Source: Zygnema cylindricum
Lineage: Eukaryota; Streptophyta; Zygnematophyceae; Zygnematales; Zygnemataceae
Direction of reading: 5' to 3'
Assembly (NCBI GenBank): GCA_037447655.1
Contig: JBBHKE010000040.1
Location: 304,028-368,027, forward strand
DNA length: 64,000 nucleotides
The position numbers and the translations under genes were made by a program. The first letter of the stretch is position 1; every line of letters begins with the position of its first letter. Positions 55,274 to 64,000 of the stretch are shown here, piece by piece. A model generated the notes under the pieces. That model was not told the origin of the DNA, did not search any database, and saw nothing but the letters and a program-made list of their open reading frames with translations.

Positions 55274-56185
55274 ACAGGAAAAAGGGAAAAAGGTTTTTTT
55301 ATATTCTCTTCAGTTTTCTTGTCTCAAAAGAAACCCCGAGCATAACTTCTTAAGATGAAAAACCCACTTTGTTTTTATAGTTTCATTGCTTTATCAGCAG
55401 ACGTCAGCAAAGAGATTTTTCAGAAGTCTAGAGGGATCGTGTGACGTCGTTTGGCACGTGTGTTTTTGGAGCTGCATGGTGCATGTAGCAGAAAAAGAGG
55501 GACAGCGAGGGAGAGAAAGAAAGAAGCTTTATTTTGGAAAATGATAGAGACGAAAGCGGTCGGAGAAGCCTTGTAACGAAAATGGTTCGCATGTAACGTT
55601 TTTAATGCATCTTAAAATACGTACGGTTCGTAGAGAAAAGGATAAAATCTACACTTCAAGCGAAATTCACTGTACCTTATTTTCAAAACTTTTGGTACTT
55701 TTTTTGTACTATTTTGAGAAATGGACCTTTTCCAGTTTAACCAGTTTGACTTCGTCACTTCTTGAGTTTTTGTCTTCCAAAAAGCTGACCTGGAAGCCTT
55801 TATTGTTTGAAAGGTACAAATGCAGTACAAGATCATGTACTTTCTGTACTTTTTACGCTCATTGCATGGTCTCCACGTGGCATTATGCACTCCAGGAAGC
55901 TTGGGAAAAGCTATGAGAGAACACGTGGCATGCTGGACGTTTGTACTTTGTAGTCATTGGTTGCCAAAGTTCCGATGAGAAGTCGAGAATCTCAGTTCAA
56001 ATGTGCGAAAAAAAATGGAGTTTCTATATGTGACGACAGCGTATTATATGCGTAATTAATGGTTTATAATACGGGTACGAAATAGATAGTTTTATATGTA
56101 TAACTGCGTTCCAACATTTGACGTACGGTATGACGAAAACATATCACAAGCGAAAGAGCTGGGCTCTATTGGTCCAAACAAATCC
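55274..56185. other. spacer upstream of OBAP1
   Basis: It contains the likely OBAP1 promoter. 'gacgtcag' and 'cacgtg' words at 55396-55465 resemble bZIP-binding ACGT elements common in plant promoters, but no element is proven. No other gene is seen. Confidence 0.4.
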
Positions 56186-56189
56186 TGTT

Positions 56190-56910
56190 TTGGGTCAACA
56201 AAGGGTACGTCCCCATGTATTAAAGTATCTACTTTTCTCTGTCATTTTGCCCTTAAATTCAGGGAACTTTGACAAAAACTTTAGCCGTACGAGAAAATCA
56301 TTTTTACCAAAGTAGAGTGAACGTCAATTCATACTTCGAATGTACGGCGTGTTTGTCGTCATGTGAACGCATTTTGGCGTTTACCCCTTTTCGACCACCG
56401 GGCAAGAGAATCCAGCCCAAAAAAAAACTTCATCCAAAATCACCTCGAGGGGGTGATTTTAGTTCAAGTACAGCCCAAACAGCGAATGAAAAACGGACCA
56501 CGTACGTGCCACACGATTTGTAAATTTTTTGGACGAGGGAGAGTCCTCGCTATTTTTCTCCGTGCCCGTCACGCGCTATGTACGGAAAAAATTTGCAGGG
56601 GTCTTGGACTTGCACTTGCATTCATGGGTCCTTCGCATAATTTTTCGCCGTCGTCGCCTCTCCCACCTCACTCTCACACTATCGCTTGTATCTCACACTT
56701 TTTAGAATGAGACACGACAATATTGGTATAAAATGAAAGATCTTTGAAAAATATATTTTTTGAAATTTTGTAGGTTATTATTTAATAGCAAGTCGAGTGA
56801 GAAAAGTAGAAAAAGCGAAATCGGGAAACCATGGCGGAAAGTTCTTGATCCGTGACGTTGACGTTGTCACAAGTGAGCATGACGTCACAATGTCACCAAA
56901 CCCTAAACAT
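56190..56910. repeat. dispersed repeat, second copy
   Basis: Divergent relative of 47092-47806, ending with the same 'aaccctaaac'. The copies are clearly alignable from about 56530 to 56910 and weaker before. No coding capacity and no terminal repeats that I can define. Confidence 0.65.
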
Positions 56911-57590
56911 CTGCAATTTCACAAAAATCTAAACGTCTACAACTGTCGTTGTTTTTGTTGGCGTCACCAATCGTCGGAAGTTTTGTTGTCGTCTTCAATC
57001 GTCACAAGTTGTACCTACGTCTACAACCGTCACATGTCAAAGTTCCGATTTCATTTTCGTACAGCGAATCTTCACTATAGTCCAAAATACTTTATCAAAG
57101 TACCGATTACATGGGGACGTACCCAAACTCAGTCAAAAACCGCGACAACACAAGAAACAGACAAAAAAAAGCGTGAAAAGCGCAATGATTGGCACACAGG
57201 TAAAAAACCTAGGGCACCTGTAATTTCGTCACGCGTGTAACTTCTGGTCAGGAAAAATATTACAGGATGCACTAAAATTGCCCGTGAATATTCTGAGAAT
57301 AATTTTAAGCCGAGGCAGAATGGACGTTCGCCCTAAACAAACTACAGTAAATGCTGGCATTAGGGCTTACCTATTGTGCCAGGTGGCACTCCGGCCGGCT
57401 CAGAGTCAAAATCGAGCCGAACCGAGACGAGCCGTACTGTAAACCAGTTTTCTTACAGTTCGATTCGTAATGTCACTTTCTGGTCATTCGATTTGGCTCG
57501 GTTCGGGAGATTTCAATAAAAGCCGGCAAAGCCAAAATTGCTTTTGTCCTTCCGTCAATTAAAATGGTATGATTTGTAACATAACGGGGC
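56911..57590. other. spacer, no gene supported
   Basis: A row of 'cgtcacaa/cgtctacaa' words at 56928-57035 forms a weak degenerate repeat. No ORF with recognisable content. Confidence 0.4.
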
Positions 57591-57594
57591 CGAC

Positions 57595-58620
57595 TTGATC
57601 AAAAAGCGCGATGGTAAACCATCTGAGTCCATAGTAACAAAAGGAAGTAGCATTGCTAAAACTGAAAAAACCACATGACTAGGGAATAAACAAAAAGGAA
57701 ATTCAAGGCAAAACCGACAAAAATACGAAAAAATGGCAAGGAAATTGAAAACACCCAAAAAAGCAAAACCCCGCAAACAAAACATCAAAGAAAAAAACTA
57801 ACACGTAACAAAAACCCCCAACATAACTAAAAATCTACAAAAAGCAACCACGTAAGTCCCCGAATCCCGGAGGAGCACGAAGAGGAAGTTCCGAAACACG
57901 TCGTCAATCCATAACCGCAATAGATGATCGAAGTAATATAGAAGCCAGCACCCGTTGTAGAGTTACGGAAAAACGTTGACGAAAAAAGGAAGTAAGGACT
58001 GAAACAGAAGGGCTCCCAAGTCCCCGCCTCTCGAACGAGCGCCGACCACAAGTACGGAAAACTCGTCCAAAGCCACACCCACACAACCAAATATCTCGAT
58101 CGCCATCGGAATGAAGCCATCCATAGCGTCGCGACAAGCATAATCGCGCTCCTTCCTTTTAGCCGCGTCACGGGCGGCCACTCCCACATGCCGAGCCGCT
58201 TGGTTGACGACTATAGTTGAGGTAGGGTTCGCCAAAACAATGTCACCAAATGTACGACGCGCACCATCAATGAAGGGCTCGCCAATCGCCTCGAAGGAAT
58301 CGTCGACATCGAGCCATAGTTTCTCGGGCCCCGCTACCACCGCCACGACCAGGTAAAACTAGAACCCAAAGTGAGAACATGAAAAGGAGGTGCCAAGGTC
58401 CAACATCTGCCGGATCTGAAAAAAAACGGGACAAAGGAAGGTGGAGGGTGTCTTGTACGATAATCCGCACAACCATCGAAATCCTCGTGTATAACCGCGG
58501 ACGGGGGGCTCCCACATCATAAGATGCGAGCAAGTCTAAATTGCGTACAAATGCCCAATCTTTGCTAGTAGGTCCGGACAGGGGTGTTGTGGAAGAAAGG
58601 ATACTAGAGGAAGGGTCACT
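57595..58620 (-). mobile_element. LINE copy C, internal deletion derivative
   Basis: On the minus strand the N-terminal region (ASYDVGAPRPRLYTRISM, then GGGSGARETMARCRRFLRGD, about 58533-58285) is followed directly by the C-terminal endonuclease region (FGDIVLANPTS, ARDAAKRKERDYACRD, MAIEIFG, about 58240-58060) and the 3' tail. The whole RT, some 2 kb in copy A, is missing. It may be a non-autonomous derivative or a simple deletion. The 3' tail end is near 57595. Confidence 0.8.
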
Positions 58621-58624
58621 CAGA

Positions 58625-59110
58625 GCGGGGCCGAGCCAGCTTGCTCACGCTCGCGGTCTCGCCCCGCTTAGGACACCGCGCTGAAGCTGAACTGTGGGAA
58701 AGTTAATCAGATGACTTGCGGAGTGGATGTGCGGGCATGATCAGGCTGGCAGTCAATTAGGGGCCGGCTACTCGCCGGCCAGGCGCGGATGAGTGAGTTC
58801 ATGGGTGGGCAGGCAAGCCGGCTACTCGCCGGCCAGGTGTGAGTGTGCGCATGAATGGCCAGGCAAGCCGGCTACTCACCAGCAGTCCGGCGAAGGAAGG
58901 GACGAGGATGCACGCAGGCATGGTAGTCAATAGTGACGAGTGTGGACAGTGAGGTGTGTGGGCATGTGTGACGAGGTGGAACTCTCATGGGTGCGGTGCG
59001 GGAGTGGTTTAGGCAATGAGAATGCGAGCATGAGGGACTAGCATGGGTGAGTTAGTGTGTGGCAAATGGGACGCATGCTTGGTGCTCATTCTCCACCTCA
59101 CCTTCTACCT
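58625..59110. repeat. GC-rich stretch with GCCGGC hairpin repeats
   Basis: GCCGGCTACTCGCCGGC occurs at 58763 and 58817, and a variant (GCCGGCTACTCACCAGC) near 58867, about 50-54 bases apart. Each can fold as a 6-base stem with a 5-base loop. The rest is rich in GTGTG/GCATG words. No ORF. Confidence 0.75.
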
Positions 59111-59185
59111 ATTCTGCTTGTACAAGTCCAGGGAATAACACGTATAGTTGAGCGTACAGGTTGTACATTTATCTGTACGGTCCGT

Positions 59186-59365
59186 ACTGTTATCGCCGAT
59201 AGTTATCGTTATCGGCATTATCGCCGATAAGTATTCGATATTATCGGCTACTTATCGGCGATAAGACCGATGTCGATATATCGTTCGAATATATCGATTA
59301 TTAGGAAGCCGAAAAAAGGTCCGTATCGGTTATCGGTAAATCCTTACCGATACACAACACTACAT
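59186..59365. repeat. CGATA/TATCG palindromic cluster
   Basis: Dense 'ttatcggcgataag'-type inverted repeats ending in 'cgatacacaacactac'. Same character as 7536-7635, 38646-38700 and 39225-39310. Confidence 0.75.
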
Positions 59366-62079
59366 TTTAGAATTGATGTGTAACGTGTTAATTGAACAGG
59401 TGGGAACCGAGGCGTACCACATTAGCTCAACAATTTTGAGCCGAAGCGTAGTATATTAATTGAACAGTTTCAAAATGGAGCGTATAACACTAACTGGAAC
59501 AGTCCAAGCCGAGACGTACAGTACACCGTGTATCGCTTTTAGTGTTGATATATTTTTTTGCCACTTAAAACATCTTTTCTCCGTGCACACTTGTCCAATT
59601 TTCAGACCGTCATTCGGAAGCTGAAAATCTTACCTTTCAATATCAGCCGTCAGATCTAATAACTGACATGCGTGTACGGATAGAAGATGTTTAATGAGAC
59701 GAAAAATACACAAATAATGATACACGGTGTAGTATCTTAACTTTTAATGTTCTAACGGCCGCGGAGTATATTAACTGAACAGTTTTGAACCGAGACTAAG
59801 GTACAAAGGCACAAGGTCGAAGTCCTTAGGCTCAAGCTCAAATTCTTTAGTCTAAACGGCTAAGGACTATGGCGAAACACAAACCTAGTGCCTAGTGTTT
59901 AAGGCTTAAGGATTTGGGTTTAAGGTCGATTATTGAAAGGCTCAGGGCCACGAACATATGTAAGTATAGCTCATTTCAAAATGTCGAATAGGAGATACAT
60001 AAGTAGCCTGAAGAAGGATATGTTTTTTTTGTTTGTTTTGGGGGAAGTTTGTTTCGATTATATATTTTTCTTTTGTTTATTTCTTTGTTTTTTTTAAGGT
60101 AATTTGTTTTGGTGTAGAGTTTTACCATAAGTGATGAAGGTGGAAGGAAATATACTCATTTACGATAGATTACGGTAACCAGTATCCGATATTTTCGCGA
60201 AAAATATCCAAATAAATATCCAAATACTCATACATATGGATCTTCGCACGAATTCCAAAATACTGTGTTATTTTTCGGGTTTATTTCAGTACCTACTGGA
60301 TCACTTAAAACACTAACCATCCACAGTAATTAAACTCCATTCAAAGGTAGTAGACTTCACACAGGTTTAGGAACAAAAGTCTCTTATACTTTTATAGTCT
60401 ACAAAGTGTACTACAATTAGTGTAAAAAAAAAATGTCTCTTAATTTCAAAATATCTCTTTTTCACACATCTGATTTTAATTGGGTACCACTTTTACCCTA
60501 AAAAACCCTAAAAAGTAATAATCTTACCAATCGTAACTGTCAGATTTACGATCTGACAAGCGTGTGCACGGAAAAAATAGTTTTCAAGGCCAAAATCCAC
60601 ATTAATAGAGGTAACAATATATTGTAACCTTTTTCGTTTCATTCGTACTTTGTTCTCTCAAATTTTCTTTTGCCATTTTATTTATTTATTTTCACATAAG
60701 GTAAAATTTGCATCTCTTCTTTCATCATAATTTCGCCTAAATCACAAGATTGTCTCATAATACCAGTTAAAAAGATAACCAAGGTTTGAAAAAAATCTAA
60801 AAATTATTAGCGTACATTGTCTGGAGAGTCTTAACATTCGTTTAAGTAAACATAAATTTAGGCGAAAAGATATCACGATACTAATTTTTTTTTTCCTAGT
60901 TCTTGTACTTTTTTTAATACAGGAGGGCGGATAAAGACAAAAAGCCTCCCTGAAAAAGTGTCTCAGAACAGATTAATAACGTTCTCTAAAAATGTTTTTT
61001 AAACCTGATATAATATGAGTTCATCCACAGTATTTATGGTGTTCAAAGAGAGTTAATTAATGACATAGTTGTTCAATTCGTGCGAATTTGAACTTTTTCC
61101 CGATTTTTACGTAGCATTCGTCGAATCTATACTTTTCGTGAATTTTGTTTAGTTTTCGCTGTACGGCATACAAAAATGTACGGAAATTGTCACCTTAACC
61201 CTAAAAATATCCTAAAACATACGGAAAATATACGGAAATGTACGATAGAAAGTGTACCCTAAAAATCCTAAAAGTACGTAAAATGTAAGGCAGTTGTACT
61301 GATATATACGGCATTGTACTTTATGTACGAAAATGTACCCTAAAATTGTAAAATACCCCGTTAAATAACCCTAAAAAGTACAGAAATACACGGACATTGT
61401 ACGTAAATGTACGGGGACTTTAATGCAGTATAACAAAAGTATACGGAAATGTACACCAATGTACCTTAAAAGCCTTAAAATCATAACCGTCAAAGGTGCG
61501 GACATATACGAACACTGTACCTAAATGTACCAAAAATAGACGACAATTGTCTTGAAATATATGTAAATGCACAAGAATGTAGTCTAAAAACCCTAAAATC
61601 CCCCTAAAAAAACCCTGAAAGTACTAATATGTACAGACACACTACGTAAATGTACAAAAATGTACGGGTGCATAGTCGGGTACGCATTTTATCAATTTTT
61701 GAAAATCGTTAGATGCGAATCGTACGTAGTATTCGCGCGTTCGTTTCGTTCGTAATATGCGATTTGAACAACTATGATAAATAGTGAAAATATTAAACAT
61801 CGATTCTCATATATCATACACAAAAATCATCTGGGCAAAAAAAAATAAAAATACACATTAGTCTCCTAAGCCCCAAAAATGGCATACATATTAAAACATT
61901 AAAAAGGACATATATTGACATATTCAAAAAAAAAAGGCGAAAGAAAAAAAGAAGAGGGACATCGATTTGACCATATATTCATCCTCCCATTTCAAGATTA
62001 TAAAATTCCAAAATCCCAAAACGAACAAATACCTCCCCAAAATTGATACCGGGAAAACGGTTACACATAAACGATTTAA
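59366..62079. other. spacer with scattered CCCTAAAA and GTACGGAAATGTAC words
   Basis: From about 60490 to 61620 CCCTAAAA/CCTAAAA occurs many times, interleaved with 'tgtacggaaatgtac'. The first word resembles plant-type telomere repeats but never forms a clean array. No gene is supported. Confidence 0.5.
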
Positions 62080-63125
62080 TTATACTTCGTTAGAATTTGG
62101 GTACAAAGGGGGTCTTTCGAGAGCGATTTGTCCAAGAGATCCTCTCCGAAAATCTTTTAAAACCCGATGAGCCGCCTGGTTCACATTTCCTTGAAAAAGA
62201 CGATCTGCAAGGCCCTCTAAGAACCTGAGGGAGAGGGAGAGGGAGAGGGAGAGAAAGAAGGAGAGGGGGTTACATCGTCCACCCAGTCTCGTCCAAAAAT
62301 TTCATCATTTCAAAATTCATAATCTCCACTGAAAAATACGACAGATTTAATAATTTGATTTTACTTTTTCTGCTTAAAGAACCTTCTCGAACTATCTTTT
62401 GGAGATTCAATATATCATTATTTTGTTCTTTAACCAATTTATCCCGAAAACCTTATTTTAATCCTCTTCCACCCATTTATTTGCCAAAGCAATTCTCTTG
62501 TTAATTACATTTTAGTTTCTAGTCCAATTCATTACCACACTAATAAAATACTTTCCTTTGAATTCCCCAAATTTACTCCATATTAAAAAAAAAAAAAATT
62601 AAAGATTTCACTCACTCTTCTCCCGTAATTCCCTCCGAACTCATTTTGTATCGTCGTGACAGAACGTCCGGTCCTGCAAAACCCACAATCCTTAACAATC
62701 ATTTAAACCCCAATATCTTCAAAAACTGAAGATAAACAACCTCAAAAACAATACATAATCGGAAAGATTTTTCCGATACCTTTCTTTTAAAAATCTGCAC
62801 CAAGCATTCTATTTATCGCTGCAACTCCGACAGCACCATACCTCCGGCCATTCTAACTCCAACATCTCCAAAAAATCAACAAAGACAACCATACATATTA
62901 TCTATTGGTGGAAAGATCTTTTCGAACGCTTTCATTTAATTACCTGCACCGGGCATTCGATTTATAATTTCGACCAAAATTGCGGCAACTCCTGCAACAG
63001 CATACGCAGCTTCTCCGATATCGTTGCAAATCGCGAGTCGAGCCGCGGCAGCCTGATCCGCAATTCGTACCGGAAGCACTCCGGGAGCATCCAAAAGATC
63101 CAAATTTTCTCCAATTTGGACCCAT
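62080..63125 (-). CDS. DGP3: DAR GTPase 3-like (DGP3, plastid YlqF-type GTPase), last three exons
   Basis: Exons 62944-63125, 62616-62673 and 62080-62224 join in phase (1, 2) with GT-AG borders and end with TAA at 62080. They encode WVQIGENLDLLDAPGVLPVR with the G3 motif DAPG, then DQAAAARLAICNDIGEAAY, INRMPGAGPDVLSRRYKM, EGITGEEFLEGLADRLFQGN and HRVLKDFRRGSLGQIALERP, the C-terminal half of circularly permuted YlqF/RbgA-type GTPases. The family helps assemble ribosomal large subunits; the best resemblance is to plant DGP3 of the chloroplast. The upstream exons with the G4, G5 and G1 motifs are not found. The acceptor of the last exon is built from a (CCCTCT)n tract (62226-62266). Confidence 0.88.
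62225..62270. repeat. GGGAGA repeat acting as polypyrimidine tract of the last DGP3 acceptor
   Basis: On the transcript the repeat reads (CCCTCT)n-CCCTCAG directly in front of the exon, so the microsatellite itself supplies the polypyrimidine tract and the AG. Confidence 0.85.
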
Positions 63126-63365
63126 CTTTACAACAAAAAAACATATCAAATAAGTTATTTTTTCTGAGGGCATCAAAAAGGGGCAGGTTTGCGGTTTTCC
63201 TAAGGTTATCGGGAGTTTATTTGGGAGTGTTTTTGGGTTTTTTCGATTCTGAAAGCAGTCTGGTGAAATTTGAATGCAATAGCTTTGGAAAATAGCCAAA
63301 ATTTCATTGAAAAGAAAAATTATCTACCACCAAAACACACAGGAAAAGGACGAGCTTTCAAAGTG

Positions 63366-63435
63366 ATAGCGAGGGAGAGGGGGAGGGAGAGGCAGAGGGA
63401 GAGGGACAGGGGAGGGAGAGGAGAGGAAAAAGAGG
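63366..63435. repeat. GGGAGAGG purine array
   Basis: Plus-strand purine array between the DGP3 exon and the helicase exon. Confidence 0.9.
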
Positions 63436-63573
63436 AGCGAGGTAAATAAATTGAAGGGAAATTGAAGGAGTCTAATGCGAGACATAAAAGCAGATTCGGT
63501 TGAGAGTGAAAGAAAAACATAGTAATGATACAAAAGGGGAGAGAAAGATACGTCTTTTTTTTTTTTGTCTTAC

Positions 63574-63656
63574 ATGAGGACTATTTTAAGAGGAGGTAAG
63601 CCACTAGCAAGTCGTCTCCCGAGAATCTCCTTCAAAATAATCATAAGGAAATCTCC
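63574..63656 (-). CDS. single exon of a DEAH/DExH-box RNA helicase
   Basis: 83 bases between a TTTTCCAG acceptor and a GTAAGA donor encode GDFLMIILKEILGRRLASGL then PPLKIVL and two bases of a Met/Ile codon. This is the block between DEVHER and SATLD in plant DExH helicases (pattern GDFLL-x-x-L-x-x-L...LK-x-ILM). The exons before (DEVHER) and after (SAT) are not found nearby, and only 448 bases separate it from a DGP3 exon on the same strand. The identification rests on about 28 residues. Confidence 0.6.
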
Positions 63657-64000
63657 CTGGAAAAGAAAAGCACCCAAAAAAAAGACAATGATTGAAAAGA
63701 AGATTTTTGCCTACTGAATTTTTAGGAAAGAAACATTTCCTAGACACGTTAATAAAAACAAAACAGAAAAAAAATAACAGAAAATAAAAAAAAGTAAGTC
63801 ATTTTGACAAAGGCCTGGCATAACAAACATGTTTTTTACAAGAAGAAAAAAAGGAGAAAGAAAAATCGAACTGTTGAAGCAAAAAACAGAATAAAAACTA
63901 AAATATGAAGGGAAAGAAAAACACTATAATGACTATGACGACTATTCTATCCTATTCTATTCTATTATATTCTATTACTTTATTTTATTTATTTTTAATT
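63657..64000. other. AT-rich end of window with TTCTA microsatellite
   Basis: No coding exon is visible. CTATT/TTCTA repeats at 63943-63980. It could be intron of the helicase gene. Confidence 0.5.

Noticed and set aside
61967-62170. Plus-strand open frame overlapping the last DGP3 exon
   Set aside because: The minus-strand exon has clear homology and phase support; the plus-strand frame is its shadow.
63320-63360. Possible missing DGP3 exon with a PRPGVTR-like stretch (ARPFPVCFGG)
   Set aside because: The residues do not match the motif and the splice phases do not fit the next exon.
1-64000. CRISPR arrays, bacterial operons or viral gene clusters
   Set aside because: All coding signals are eukaryotic and spliced or retrotransposon-derived; the tandem repeats have no spacer structure.

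Overview
The window is nuclear DNA of a eukaryote from the green plant lineage. It holds spliced genes with GT-AG introns of a plant-type ethylene receptor, an oil-body-associated protein (OBAP1), a plastid-type DAR GTPase (DGP3-like) and one exon of a plant-type DEAH RNA helicase. Long introns, heavy retrotransposon load and GTACGG-rich spacers point to a large-genome streptophyte alga; a charophyte such as Chara is a guess from gene content, not something the sequence proves.

Layout. 1-3.7 kb is non-coding with no supported gene. 3.8-10.25 kb carries two decayed copies of an RLE-type non-LTR retrotransposon; the second is split by a solo LTR. 10.56-31.65 kb is a nested stack of LTR elements whose boundaries can be read to the base: a Ty3/gypsy chromovirus relic (17785-31649, minus strand, target GAAAC), a Ty1/copia element sitting exactly on its left edge (10569-17779, plus strand), a second copia element of the same family inside its pol region (20408-27058, minus strand, target TTGTT), and a solo LTR inside the gag of the first copia (12337-13337, target AGGAC). 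Both copia elements place a 13-base match to the anticodon arm of initiator tRNA-Met directly after the 5' LTR, the half-tRNA priming arrangement of Drosophila copia, and start gag inside the LTR.

31.65-34.6 kb is spacer with fold-back hAT-like MITEs. 34.6-45.8 kb (minus strand) is an ethylene receptor / hybrid histidine kinase gene in ten visible exons; the second half of its GAF domain is absent and an assembly gap (42016-42248) lies exactly there. Its first coding exon lies in a 2.1-kb segment that is duplicated (45003-47091 and 47807-49902). 49.9-53.6 kb holds another MITE, a 5'-truncated LINE tail and otherwise unrecognised spacer. OBAP1 (53609-55273, minus) has three exons and an unusual N-terminal membrane anchor and proline tract. 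55.3-62 kb is spacer with a dispersed repeat, a deletion derivative of the same LINE family (57.6-58.6 kb), GCCGGC hairpins and CGATA-rich palindromes. The right edge (62080-63656, minus) has the last three exons of a DGP3-like GTPase and, only 448 bases upstream, one exon of a DEAH helicase, which is too close for both genes to be complete.

A recurring theme is (GGGAGA)n on the plus strand inside introns of the minus-strand genes. On the transcript it is a CU-rich tract, and at least once it forms the polypyrimidine tract of the acceptor.
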